A stretch of DNA of 64,000 nucleotides, taken from positions 2,170,001 to 2,234,000 of the forward strand of contig NZ_CP102382.1 in NCBI RefSeq assembly GCF_024628805.1, written 5' to 3'. The DNA comes from Paenimyroides aestuarii (GTDB taxonomy: Bacteria; Bacteroidota; Bacteroidia; Flavobacteriales; Flavobacteriaceae). Under the pieces are notes generated by a model. The model saw only the letters and a list, made by a program, of their open reading frames with translations. It made no database searches and had not been told where the DNA came from. Of the stretch, positions 1 through 8,523 are shown piece after piece. The position numbers and the translations under genes are program-made. Each line of letters opens with the position of its first letter. Position 1 is the first letter of the stretch.

Positions 1-115
1 AATTTTCTATAGAAGGAAAACGGTTGTATAAACTGCTCAACTGATTGTTTTTACCAAGGTAATCAATCATTAATTTAGAGAAATAGCCGGTTTGTTCGTA
101 GGGAATTTGGAACAT
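1..115 (-). CDS. bshC: BshC N-terminal fragment (bacillithiol synthesis), cut by window edge
   Basis: Reading the minus strand from an ATG at 115 gives 38 residues that run off the window. They begin MFQIPYEQTGYF and contain RFPSIEN near residue 33, which I recognise as the start of BshC, the putative cysteine-adding enzyme of bacillithiol synthesis in Firmicutes and Bacteroidota. The gene is divergent from the radical SAM gene. Only the first few percent of the protein is visible, so the call rests on these short motifs. Confidence 0.6.
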   Translation of the reverse strand, partial: MFQIPYEQTGYFSKLMIDYLGKNNQLSSLYNRFPSIEN

Positions 116-263
116 TTATCTGATTTTTTTCAAATTTAGTAAAATACTAAAATCGTTGCACCATATAAACTATAAATTATTGGTAAAATTATAAACGACT
201 AAAAAGCGAAATCACACCAAAAAATGATAAGTAAATCGTATTTTTGCTTAAATTTTTCATTGT

Positions 264-2462
264 TTGGAGACACAAATTTTACTCATCACGCCGCCTTTCA
301 CGCAATTGAACACGCCTTATCCGGGCACGGTTTATTTAAAAGGATTTTTAAACACCAAAAATATTTCTTCCTATCAAGCCGATTTAGGGATAGAAGTGAT
401 TTTGAAGTTGTTTTCCAAACAAGGATTAATTGATTTGTTTGCTTTTGTGGAACAGCATGATTGTGTGTTGGGTGAAAATGCACAACGGATTTTTGCTTTA
501 AAAACGGATTATATTCATTCGATTGATGCAGTGATTTCGTTTCTTCAGGGAAAAAATCCAACGTTGGCAAATGCTATTGTTCAAGATGATTTTTTACCTC
601 AAGCAAGCCGTTTTTCGCAATTAGATGAGTTGGATTGGGCTTTTGGGTCGATGGGTTTTCAAGACAAAGCCAAGCATTTTGCCACGCTTTATTTAGAAGA
701 TTTATCAGATTTTATCATAGAAACAGTCGATGAAAATTTCGGATTCAGCCGTTATGCCGAACGTTTGGGGAGATCTGCCAATTCTTTTGATGAATTGTAT
801 GAAAAGTTGCACCACGAACCAACGTATATCGACCAAATCACGCTCAAAAGTCTGAACGAATTAATAGAAAAAACAAAACCTAAAATTGTTGGTTTTTCGG
901 TTCCTTTCCCAGGAAATCTATACAGTGCGTTTCGTTGTGCGCAGTTTATCAAACAAAATTATCCAGACATTAAAATGGTTATGGGCGGCGGTTTTCCAAA
1001 TACCGAATTGCGTTCATTGTCTGATGTGCGTGTGTTTCAATTCTTCGATTTTATTAATTTAGACGATGGCGAAGCACCAACCGAACAATTGATTCGTTTT
1101 GTGAATAATGAAATTTCTGCCAGTGAATTAAAGCGTACTTTTTTGTTGCAAAATGATGAAGTGAAATACAGCAACAATCCGCTGATACCCGATTATAAGC
1201 AAAGCCAAGTAGGTTGCCCGGATTATACCGATATCGATTTATCAAACTATATTTCGGTGATTGAAGTGGTGAATCCCATGCACCGCTTGTGGAGCGATGG
1301 ACGTTGGAATAAACTAACGATGGCACACGGTTGTTATTGGGGAAAATGTACTTTTTGCGATATTTCGTTAGATTATATAAAGATTTATGAACCCATTGCT
1401 GCCAAGGAAATTGTTGATCGAATGGAACAATTAATTGCCACAACAAGCAACAGCGGTTTTCATTTTGTTGATGAAGCAGCACCACCGGCTTTAATGCGCG
1501 AAGTGGCGTTAGAAATTATAAAACGCAAACTTTCGGTTTCGTGGTGGACGAATATTCGGTTTGAAAAAAATTTTACTTTAGATTTGTGCCGATTATTAAA
1601 AGCATCGGGCTGTATTGCAGTTTCGGGCGGGTTGGAAGTGGCATCAGACAGATTGTTGCAATTGATTGACAAAGGCGTCACGGTTGAACAAGTGGCGCGT
1701 GTAAACAGAAATTTTACCGAAGCCGGAATCATGGTACATGCATATTTAATGTATGGTTTCCCAACACAAACGGCACAAGAAACGATTGATTCATTGGAAA
1801 TGGTTCGACAAATGTTTGAGGTTGGCATCATGCAATCGGGTTTTTGGCATCAGTTTGCCATGACCGCTCACAGTCCGGTTGGATTGAATCCAGAAGCGTT
1901 TGATGTGATCAATCTTTCAAAAGAAAAAGGAACATTTGCCAACAATGATTTGGTGCATAAAGAAAAATCGGGTGCCATTCACGACAAGTTTTCGTTCGGA
2001 TTGAAAAAATCACTTTTTAATTATATGCACGGTTTGTGTTTTGATTTTGAATTGCAAGAATGGTTCGATTTTAAAATTCCGCGCACTAAAATTCCGCACG
2101 ATTATATAGTATCGGTTTTAGAGAATGAAAATTTTCCTAGCTTTAAATCAACCCAAAAAGTGATTTGGTTGGTTACAAAACCTGTTTTGGAATATTTTAC
2201 CAAATCGAAAAAAGGCAAAACGTTTGAAAAAGCCCGTATAAATGTGCATTCTAAAAATGATTTATTGCAAATTGATGTGGATAAAGAAATAGGAGAGTGG
2301 TTGGTACAGTTTTGTAATGATTTAAAAGAAAGTTCTAAAGGAACAATGTCCTATCAACAAATGAAAAACAGTTTTGAAGCCTACACCAATCAAGATTTTG
2401 AACCTTTTATTTTCTCAAAACAAGGCGAACAATTGCGCAATTTTGGATTGTTAATTGTTTAA
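264..2462 (+). CDS. B12-binding-domain radical SAM protein
   Basis: This 732-residue protein starts MxTQILLITPPFTQ, the opening of the B12-binding radical SAM family. A cobalamin-binding-like region fills roughly residues 200-260 (KIVGFSVPFPGN, MVMGGGFPNTEL). The 4Fe-4S motif GCYWGKCTFCDIS (CX4CX2C) lies near residue 357, followed by a radical SAM barrel (SGGLEVASDRLL, YLMYGFPTQT). The start is a TTG at 264, because no ATG lies in frame at the conserved N-terminus. Substrate is unknown. It borders the distal, decayed end of the cassette array and is not part of it: no attC flanks it and it runs on the opposite strand. Confidence 0.8.
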   Translation: METQILLITPPFTQLNTPYPGTVYLKGFLNTKNISSYQADLGIEVILKLFSKQGLIDLFAFVEQHDCVLGENAQRIFALKTDYIHSIDAVISFLQGKNPTLANAIVQDDFLPQASRFSQLDELDWAFGSMGFQDKAKHFATLYLEDLSDFIIETVDENFGFSRYAERLGRSANSFDELYEKLHHEPTYIDQITLKSLNELIEKTKPKIVGFSVPFPGNLYSAFRCAQFIKQNYPDIKMVMGGGFPNTELRSLSDVRVFQFFDFINLDDGEAPTEQLIRFVNNEISASELKRTFLLQNDEVKYSNNPLIPDYKQSQVGCPDYTDIDLSNYISVIEVVNPMHRLWSDGRWNKLTMAHGCYWGKCTFCDISLDYIKIYEPIAAKEIVDRMEQLIATTSNSGFHFVDEAAPPALMREVALEIIKRKLSVSWWTNIRFEKNFTLDLCRLLKASGCIAVSGGLEVASDRLLQLIDKGVTVEQVARVNRNFTEAGIMVHAYLMYGFPTQTAQETIDSLEMVRQMFEVGIMQSGFWHQFAMTAHSPVGLNPEAFDVINLSKEKGTFANNDLVHKEKSGAIHDKFSFGLKKSLFNYMHGLCFDFELQEWFDFKIPRTKIPHDYIVSVLENENFPSFKSTQKVIWLVTKPVLEYFTKSKKGKTFEKARINVHSKNDLLQIDVDKEIGEWLVQFCNDLKESSKGTMSYQQMKNSFEAYTNQDFEPFIFSKQGEQLRNFGLLIV

Positions 2463-2480
2463 TTAACCCGTTGGGTGAAA

Positions 2481-2830
2481 TTAAATGATTTGATTAATTG
2501 GTCTTTTAAATAGAAACTTATTGATAAATTGAACTAAAGTTAACGATGTTATTTTTGCTAAAATTCTTGTTTTAAATCCTTCAAATGATTTGGCGTAATT
2601 TCTTCTAATTATGAATTGGTCACACATCTGAGAAAACAAAGTTTCAATTCTTTTTCTTGATTTTCTAAAGATATAAGGTTGCGGCTTATAATCTTTTTGG
2701 TTTGATGTTTTTGGTGTTTCTAATTTAACTTTAACTGATTGAAATAAGTCCAATTGAATGCTTTCCTACAAATAACCTATGCATACCTTCATGGCTCATT
2801 GATGAAGCCTGATTATGTGTGTTTTATTGA
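2481..2830 (-). pseudogene. IS982-family transposase C-terminal remnant
   Basis: The readable part (TTG at 2753 to stop at 2481) contains KDYKPQPYIFRKSRKRIET and LFSQMCDQFIIRRNYAKS, the C-terminal signature of Bacteroidota IS982 transposases. In the same frame upstream one reads GYL, a TAG stop, then ESIQLDLFQ, so the frame is broken. The N-terminal two thirds, including the catalytic core, is missing. It marks the left border of the cassette array, where the last cassette has no attC, so an insertion followed by deletion probably truncated the array here. Confidence 0.7.
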
Positions 2831-2889
2831 AAGGAATACTTAAATTCTTGATTGTGCTGGAGAGATTCTGTGTACTATAAAAAGGATTT

Positions 2890-3690
2890 TTAAAACCAAT
2901 TTCTTTCATATTCAAATGCTTTAGTTTTATCATTTGGAAAAGTTGAAATTTTATAAAAATAATCTTTCCCTTTCAAATCTTTTTTAAGGTGAAATTTTCC
3001 ATTTTTATCCAATGAGTAAACTTTGCTAATAAAATGTATTGGTGTTGCTCCATGAAAATCTCCTTGATACTCTGTTGAAATATAATTTAGATTAGAATCA
3101 ATAGGGAAATTATAGAGGTCTAAATCAGCGGTTCTAAAGTTACCGAATAGGTTAACTTGATTATTTTTTACATCATAAATCAAATAATCAGTAACACTAC
3201 AGCCAAGTCCTGTACAAGGATGAGAGGTAAATTCTATAAAGATAATTTCATCATTATTAAAATTATATAATTTCACCTTTTGGACATTGTTACAGAACAT
3301 TTCTTCATATTCGTTATCAATTCTAGGATTAATGGATTTTAGTTTTTCAATAATAATCCTGTTTGAGTTGATCTTAATCCAATCTATATTTAAACTGTCT
3401 TTTTTAAAAATTTTAATGCTATTTTTTCCTATTTCATATTCTTCAAGTTGTTTTGTCTCATAACTAATTAGTATTGTATCAATTGGTTGAAGTTTAAATT
3501 TTTTAATAGACTCTAAAAAGTCATTAAATTCTTTTTCTTGTTGCGAAATTTTAATAGGCTGGCTGGAATTAATAGTATCGTTATAAAAAATTTCTTCCTT
3601 TATTTGCGTATTTTCAGATTGATTAATTTTTGTTTTCTCTGTACATGAAAAGAAAAGTATTGTCGTGAGTATGTATAGGATTTCTTTCAT
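2890..3690 (-). CDS. Hypothetical lipoprotein, cassette 23 (distal)
   Basis: I take the start at the ATG at 3690, which gives MKEILYILTTILFFSCTEK, a lipoprotein signal with Cys near residue 16. An ATG at 3741 would only add upstream sequence. The 266-residue protein has no family I recognise; the rest is mixed alpha/beta with a CTGLGCSVTDYL segment that may hold a disulfide. It is the last cassette before the IS982 remnant and no attC is visible after its stop, so this cassette is probably no longer mobilisable. Confidence 0.7.
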   Translation of the reverse strand: MKEILYILTTILFFSCTEKTKINQSENTQIKEEIFYNDTINSSQPIKISQQEKEFNDFLESIKKFKLQPIDTILISYETKQLEEYEIGKNSIKIFKKDSLNIDWIKINSNRIIIEKLKSINPRIDNEYEEMFCNNVQKVKLYNFNNDEIIFIEFTSHPCTGLGCSVTDYLIYDVKNNQVNLFGNFRTADLDLYNFPIDSNLNYISTEYQGDFHGATPIHFISKVYSLDKNGKFHLKKDLKGKDYFYKISTFPNDKTKAFEYERNWF

Positions 3691-3814
3691 ATAATTCAGA
3701 TGGAAAATAGCTTTAAAAATACAACTTTTGTAGATATCCAATTTTATTTTTAGAGATTAATTATACTCAAAAAAAATGTATTTGCACATATCCGAACAAA
3801 AAATCAGTACACAA

Positions 3815-3913
3815 AACAGATAACAAATCTTCTTTAAAAGGCTTTAAACAAGGTTAGATATTCTAAATGTTATCAAAAATGGGAGTTTTGCAAGGGTTAC
3901 TGGTGTTATCAGT
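3815..3913 (-). other. attC22, degenerate
   Basis: The right end GTTATCAGT (3905-3913) sits just after the stop of cassette 22, in the place of an R'' core, and GATAAC occurs at 3819-3824. I cannot pair the arms, and the core does not match the start of its own cassette. It is probably a decayed site. Confidence 0.3.
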
Positions 3914-3920
3914 TTTTTTT

Positions 3921-4547
3921 TTATTTTTGTTTTTCTAATTTTATCAATCTATTAAATTCAGACAAAAGCCTTTCTTGTTCTTTTAAAATGTAGTCAGTTG
4001 CAAATGGGGAACTGTAATCTTGATTGTTTATTTGGTGTAAAAGTTTTCCATTTGTAAAGTAACTTCTATTTTCAATAATTTCGGATTTCTCAAATTCGAA
4101 GACTTCAGTATCATTATTTTCTTTTTTGGCTTTAGAATCCCAGTAAATAGGTCTGTTGTATTTATAAAATTTCTCGAAAACAAAAGATAATTCTCCGTTT
4201 AACAAGTAATATTCTGTCATTTTTTGTGCTGTTTCTCCAAAGTGGCGAGTAATTATTTTTTCCAATTTATGTGCTTGAAAATAGAAATTTACAAATCCAC
4301 CTTCGGTAGTTTCCCAAATGTCAATTTGCGTTATTTCTGTCCAATTTTCTATTGAATTTACCCGTTTAAAATTCTCTCGAATTGGTATTAAATTTTTGGG
4401 TAAGTATTCATTAATCGGTTCGTCAATTTCTTTTTCATAATTTTTGATTTCCTCCACATCTTTTGCTTTGCCATTTACTTTTTGGCAATTTCCAATTCCA
4501 AAAAGTAAAGTGAATATTAGCAATACTATGTTTCTCAGGTTTTTCAT
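3921..4547 (-). CDS. Hypothetical secreted protein, cassette 22
   Basis: The ATG at 4547 gives MKNLRNIVLLIFTLLFGIGNCQ, a signal peptide. A longer frame from 4664 would translate the attC site and is rejected. The mature protein of about 190 residues is rich in charged residues and has no domain I recognise. It contains WEITEGGFVNFYFQ-like and HFGETAQKMTEYY segments. No promoter is evident in front of it, as expected for a cassette read from a distant promoter. Confidence 0.7.
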   Translation of the reverse strand: MKNLRNIVLLIFTLLFGIGNCQKVNGKAKDVEEIKNYEKEIDEPINEYLPKNLIPIRENFKRVNSIENWTEITQIDIWETTEGGFVNFYFQAHKLEKIITRHFGETAQKMTEYYLLNGELSFVFEKFYKYNRPIYWDSKAKKENNDTEVFEFEKSEIIENRSYFTNGKLLHQINNQDYSSPFATDYILKEQERLLSEFNRLIKLEKQK

Positions 4548-4565
4548 CGATTTTGGTTCAACTGA

Positions 4566-4700
4566 CGCACAACGGTTAGTAAATGAAAAGTAGGTGATTT
4601 TCAACACGAAAGTTGCGACTAAGATACAAAATCCTAAGAGAATTACTATTGTTGAATTTTGCACTTCAGCCCGCCTGACGCAAAACCCGTGTTAGCGGTA
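4566..4700 (-). other. attC21, arms mismatched
   Basis: The right core GTTAGCGGTA (4691-4700) lies just left of the cassette 21 stop. The left arm (AGTAAATGAAAAGTAGGTGA) belongs to the arm family of attC11 and attC15, while the right arm (CCCGCCTGACGCAAAACCC) belongs to that of attC5 and attC9. They do not pair with each other, so the site looks chimeric. Confidence 0.6.
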
Positions 4701-4704
4701 GTTA

Positions 4705-5571
4705 TTATTCCCATTCTTTGTAAAATCCCGCTTTAATATATTCTTTGTCTCGCTCGTTTACAGGTTTGCCTTTATGTTCGGCAAATATCTCGTAAGCGTC
4801 ATCAATTGTATTAACGCCAATGTCAAAACAAGCCCGTCCCCAATTGTAAAGAGCAACACTTTGTATTGTCGTAAACACTCCTGCTTTTATTTGAACTCCG
4901 TCATATTCTTTTCCTTTGATTTCCGTAAAAAAGTCAAGTTTACCACCTTCCTTCGTTTCGGTAAGTATGAAGGATCTAATTTCATTCCTTGATGGGAGCA
5001 TAATGTCTGACGGCTTCTTTTTGTTTAATTTTTCTTTTTTTATTAGTGCAGAAACGGCTTGTTCAATTTCTTGACTTGAAATGATTTTAAATTCTTTACC
5101 GTTAAATTTCAATTTTCCGTTGTCAATTGTTGCTGTCGTGTCATATTTTTCTTCAATGATTTCGTTTGCTCTGTTTTCGGTAATGTCGCCAACAAGGTTG
5201 CAAGCGAAAGTTGATTGTTGATTTGTTAGCATTTCAATCGTCATAAATTGTCGTTTAGGGCTGTTCTGCAACATAACCATAACAACCATTTTGCTTTCCT
5301 TTGTCAAGATAAAAAAGTCAGAGGGAAGATTTACTGCCGCCTTTTCAACTTGGTCTAATGTTGGATTTTCAGAAACGAACACAGAGGATTGTTTATTTTC
5401 AATGTTGTTTTTGAGTGTGTAATAATTAGAGAGAATTAAAAAATCGTCAAACGATTTTTCGTTATTAGAAACGGAATTGAACACGGGATTTCCGTTTTTG
5501 TCCGTTTGTCCAAATGTTTGTCCTAAGCCAAATGTTAGGATTGTGAAAATGATAGTTGTAATTTTCTTCAT
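4705..5571 (-). CDS. Hypothetical secreted protein, cassette 21
   Basis: The ATG at 5571 gives MKKITTIIFTILTFGLGQTFGQ, a type I signal peptide. A frame from 5607 would read into attC20 and is rejected. The mature part (about 265 residues) has no family I recognise; features are FILTKESKMVVMVML and the C-terminal DVGVNTIDDAYEIF-like stretch before KEYIKAGFYKEWE. It is the sole gene of its cassette. Cassette ends match over 8 of 10 bp (4691-4700 against 5586-5595). Confidence 0.7.
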   Translation of the reverse strand: MKKITTIIFTILTFGLGQTFGQTDKNGNPVFNSVSNNEKSFDDFLILSNYYTLKNNIENKQSSVFVSENPTLDQVEKAAVNLPSDFFILTKESKMVVMVMLQNSPKRQFMTIEMLTNQQSTFACNLVGDITENRANEIIEEKYDTTATIDNGKLKFNGKEFKIISSQEIEQAVSALIKKEKLNKKKPSDIMLPSRNEIRSFILTETKEGGKLDFFTEIKGKEYDGVQIKAGVFTTIQSVALYNWGRACFDIGVNTIDDAYEIFAEHKGKPVNERDKEYIKAGFYKEWE

Positions 5572-5585
5572 TGTCGTTTTATAAT

Positions 5586-5721
5586 TACTGGTAACGTTTT
5601 GCAGCATGGCGAAGTGGCGGATTTAGAAGCACTTACTTTCAACATAGCACAAAAGTTGATGCGAGGTAGAATGTTCAACTAACCATTTCACCCGCTTTTT
5701 TGCAAAACCGCTGTTGGCAGA
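5586..5721 (-). other. attC20
   Basis: The right core GTTGGCAGA (5713-5721) is the reverse complement of TCTGCCAAC at 6689-6697, the start of the same cassette. The arms pair partly (GTTTTGCA with TGCAAAAC). The loop contains the conserved AAAAGTTGA segment. Confidence 0.75.
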
Positions 5722-5729
5722 TAGCCGTT

Positions 5730-6656
5730 TTAATAAGCTGTAATAAAGTCTGCATTGTTTATAGTATATTCGACTATTCCATTTTGTGATGCAGTAAAAT
5801 TAAGTTTAATTTTCACAACTTGAAAACCATTAATTATAGTTTTTTCAACGATTGTAAAACTTCCCTGTGTTTCATATAAAATCCAATCTGATGGAATTAT
5901 AATGCTTGTCGAAAATGACTTTGGTAATCCAACATATTTTCTAAATTCTATTTTTTCAGTTGTTGAATTGTTAGAAAAAGAGTAAGTTCCAAGAGGTAAG
6001 TCAGGTAAATTTTGATTTAGATTTTTAATATTTATGTTGTAACCATTTAATGAATTGCCTTCATATCGAATGCTAGAATTTGGAAGGTTGTTGTCATTAA
6101 TTCTAGTTATGTTTGAAAATTTAATGTTGTTGTTCAAAGTTATGAAGTTGACAAATGTATTGCATATATTTTCTGAAAATTTTTTAATTTCAACATTGCC
6201 CTCTATTTCAACAGTTTCATTTTGTTGATTTAAGCTATATTTCTTTTTGAAAAGTTGTCCGTTGAACTTAAACTTTAGTTTAGTGTTTTCAACAAATTCA
6301 AATTCAGAAATAGTAATTGTTGATGATGGAACAAAATCCGCTGAATAATAATCTTTTCGAAATTCACCACTTTTATCAGCAAAATATATTGATTTTAATT
6401 CACCTTGTTTTGTAAGATTGAAGACAATTAAATCTCCTGTTACATTATTTTTTTTTGAAGTAACTGTGACATTCAAATCTGTATCACAACTATAATATGA
6501 ATTGACATCCACAATATTATCTTCTGAATTTACCCCATTTATTTTCAGTTCAACATTATTTAGATTTTCAAGAACTTCGTTATTCTCCTCAATTGAATTG
6601 TCATTTGAACAGCTTGAAATTAACATTCCAATAAATAAAACAATAATTTTTTTCAT
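5730..6656 (-). CDS. Hypothetical lipoprotein, cassette 20
   Basis: The ATG at 6656 gives MKKIIVLFIGMLISSCSNDNS, a lipoprotein signal with Cys16. The frame stays open upstream to 6917 only because it crosses attC19 and its hairpin insert, so the longer start is rejected. The 308-residue protein is Asn- and beta-strand-rich, like many Bacteroidota surface lipoproteins built from repeated beta-sandwich units. I recognise no named domain. Sole gene of its cassette. Confidence 0.7.
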   Translation of the reverse strand: MKKIIVLFIGMLISSCSNDNSIEENNEVLENLNNVELKINGVNSEDNIVDVNSYYSCDTDLNVTVTSKKNNVTGDLIVFNLTKQGELKSIYFADKSGEFRKDYYSADFVPSSTITISEFEFVENTKLKFKFNGQLFKKKYSLNQQNETVEIEGNVEIKKFSENICNTFVNFITLNNNIKFSNITRINDNNLPNSSIRYEGNSLNGYNINIKNLNQNLPDLPLGTYSFSNNSTTEKIEFRKYVGLPKSFSTSIIIPSDWILYETQGSFTIVEKTIINGFQVVKIKLNFTASQNGIVEYTINNADFITAY

Positions 6657-6688
6657 ATTTTCTTTTTTTATACGGTTCTCATACGGTT

Positions 6689-6932
6689 TCTGCCAACGGG
6701 GCGGCGGCTTTGCGAAGTTCTTTTTCCGAGCTTGCTCGGGGAAAGGATTTTGCAAAGCCGCCGCCCCGATGTAGCGAAAGAAGCGTAAGCGGATTTCGCT
6801 ACATCGGTTTGGGTATTGCCGAAGGCGGGGATTTTCAGCACAAAAGTTCAATAGAATTACTGCTGTTGAACCTTGCACAAATGTTTCATAGAAGCACTTC
6901 AGCCGCCATATTGCCAAACCGATGTTAGCGGT
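6689..6932 (-). other. attC19, carrying a hairpin insert
   Basis: The right core GTTAGCGGT (6924-6932) matches ACCGCTAAC at 7483-7491. The arms GGTATTGCCGAAGGCGG and CCGCCATATTGCCAAACC pair well. The left core TGCCAACG (6691-6698) is separated from its arm by about 107 bp of inserted double hairpin. Confidence 0.8.
6698..6805. repeat. REP/BIME-like double hairpin inserted in attC19
   Basis: A perfect 16-bp inverted repeat (6698-6713 with 6752-6767, GGGGCGGCGGCTTTGC) encloses a smaller hairpin (CCGAGC/GCTCGG). It is followed directly by a perfect 12-bp inverted repeat (6768-6779 with 6794-6805, GATGTAGCGAAA). The GC content is far above that of the flanks. Two adjacent hairpins resemble REP-doublet (BIME) elements. 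No transposase lies nearby. Confidence 0.65.
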
Positions 6933-6940
6933 TCGGCTTT

Positions 6941-7453
6941 TTATTTACTTTTTGTTAGTTCGTAAATTACTCCTTCTTGTCCATCAAAATCAAAGTTTTC
7001 TTTAAATCTCATACCTATTTTTTCAAGAACTCTGATTGAACCAACATTTTCTTTCATTGCTCGTCCAACTACTTTTTCAATTCCAAGTTCTGTAAAACCA
7101 AAATCAAGACATTTTTTTGCAGTTTCAGTAGCAAAACCTTTATTCCAATAGTTTCTCTTAAATCTAAATCCAATATCATATTCGTTTTTATCTTGGCTAT
7201 ATTTTAGTCCGCACCAACCAATAAATTTTGTAGTTGCTTTGTCAATAACAGCAAGTCGTCCAACCCCATATTTTTCATATTGGTCGTAGTTGGTTAAAAA
7301 GTCAATTGAAGCTTGTATGTTTTCAAAAGGTTTGTCTCCTGTGTATTTTAATACTTCTCTGTCAAGATTTAAGTTATAGAAATCGGATGCGTCTTCTTTT
7401 GTCAGTTTACGCATTATCGTTCTTTCAGTTTCTATATTTTGAATTTCGTTCAT
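6941..7453 (-). CDS. GNAT-family N-acetyltransferase, cassette 19
   Basis: The 170-residue protein has the RimJ/RimL-type GNAT layout: TERTIMRKLTKEDA at the N-terminus, IGWCGLKYSQDKNEYDIGF in the central strands, an acetyl-CoA motif A (KRNYWNKGFATETAKK, residues about 102-117), and KENVGSIRVLEKIGM near the C-terminus. It probably acetylates an amine of a small molecule or a protein N-terminus. The substrate is unknown. GNAT enzymes are among the most common integron cassette products. Sole gene of its cassette. Confidence 0.9.
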   Translation of the reverse strand: MNEIQNIETERTIMRKLTKEDASDFYNLNLDREVLKYTGDKPFENIQASIDFLTNYDQYEKYGVGRLAVIDKATTKFIGWCGLKYSQDKNEYDIGFRFKRNYWNKGFATETAKKCLDFGFTELGIEKVVGRAMKENVGSIRVLEKIGMRFKENFDFDGQEGVIYELTKSK

Positions 7454-7482
7454 TTCTTTCTGTGTCGCTTGCTTTTAAGCTG

Positions 7483-7672
7483 ACCGCTAACGGTTTCGGC
7501 TATACGTAGTGAGGGATTTGAAAGCTGAAAGTTTCAAATCGGCACGAAGTAGAGCGAAGCCGTTTATATATTTTAAATTTTCACTAAATATACAAAAGGC
7601 GAAGCGAATTACAAGCAGAAAATTTAAAATATTCACTTGACCCCGCATTACGTATAGCCCTTGTTAGCTGTA
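7483..7672 (-). other. attC18 with extended terminal loop
   Basis: The right core GTTAGCTGTA (7663-7672) matches TACAGCTAAC at 8385-8394. The arms GGCTATACGTAGTGAGGG and CCCGCATTACGTATAGCC pair. The loop holds an extra perfect 15-bp inverted repeat (7568-7582 with 7618-7632), making the site about 190 bp. Confidence 0.85.
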
Positions 7673-7676
7673 GCCT

Positions 7677-8372
7677 TTATTCTTCGATTTTATTCTTTGT
7701 TTTAGAAATTATTTTCTTGAAATCTACTAACATATTATTATTTAATAGGACAAAGACTACATATTCTGGCAGGGTTACTAATATAACTTTATAATCTTTA
7801 TTTTGTTGCTGAATGGATTTGTTTAAAATATTTTTAAAAGAATTTAGATATTCATACATAGCCTGACCAATATTTTCTCTATTAACTTGTTCAGAAAAAA
7901 TAATGTATTCAGTTTCATTTACTGTTATTCTATGATATATTTTTTCTGTACTATTTTCGTCAAAAGTTTCGTCTTTCCAATCTAATCTTAATCCATTTTT
8001 TTCAAAAACTATTTTTGCTGATTCTAAATATTCAACAAATTGTCCTCTAAACAAACTACTTGACCAAACTTCAAAAGCTCTAAACTCCGAAGTTGAAGAA
8101 CCATTTTTATATTCTTTTAGATTATATACGTCAGAAATATAATAATCGTTTGGGAATGTTAACCAACCTTTTCCAATATATTGATTTGAATTGTCATTGT
8201 AGTCAAAATCAATTTTTTCTTTTAGTTTGATTTTTTTTAAGTTATCGTCTATTAAATCAAAATATCCGATTTTTTCTAATTTTTCCGAAATTTTATGGTC
8301 TTGAGAGAATCCTAGACTTGATAACAAACTTATTAATCCCATAAATATAAATCTTAATTTCTTTAACGGCAT
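7677..8372 (-). CDS. Hypothetical secreted protein, cassette 18
   Basis: The 231-residue protein starts MPLKKLRFIFMGLISLLSSLGFSQ, a type I signal peptide. The remainder contains a WLTFPNDYYISDVYNLKEY segment and a long amphipathic helix near residue 175, and ends in a Lys-rich tail. I recognise no family. Sole gene of its cassette; the stop lies 5 bp before the attC core, as is typical here. Confidence 0.7.
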   Translation of the reverse strand: MPLKKLRFIFMGLISLLSSLGFSQDHKISEKLEKIGYFDLIDDNLKKIKLKEKIDFDYNDNSNQYIGKGWLTFPNDYYISDVYNLKEYKNGSSTSEFRAFEVWSSSLFRGQFVEYLESAKIVFEKNGLRLDWKDETFDENSTEKIYHRITVNETEYIIFSEQVNRENIGQAMYEYLNSFKNILNKSIQQQNKDYKVILVTLPEYVVFVLLNNNMLVDFKKIISKTKNKIEE

Positions 8373-8384
8373 TTTTGGAAAGGT

Positions 8385-8519
8385 TACAGCTAACGGTTTT
8401 GGCTATGAGTAGTTGGGGTTTTTATACCAAAAGTTTAGGCTAAATACCTAACTTTATTCTTGTACAGAACTTTGAGTTAAGCCTTTAGCCACACTTTTGC
8501 AAATATGTTGTTGGTGGAA
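8385..8519 (-). other. attC17, arms mismatched
   Basis: The right core GTTGGTGGAA (8510-8519) matches TTCCACCAAC at 10792-10801. The left arm GGCTATGAGTAGTTGGGG is of the attC6/attC16 type, but the right arm (GCCACACTTTTGCAAATATG) is not its complement. The cores are intact and the stem is not. Confidence 0.65.
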
Positions 8520-8523
8520 GTGG

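Noticed and set aside
4548..4664. N-terminal extension of the cassette 22 gene, and similar extensions at 5572-5607, 6657-6917, 12484-12573, 14533-14628, 18958-19020, 19785-19835
   Set aside because: Each extension translates an attC site, while an internal ATG gives a proper signal peptide or protein start.
6502..6928. Plus-strand frames across attC19 and its hairpins
   Set aside because: They follow the inverted repeats and attC arms, have no protein family and run opposite to every cassette gene.
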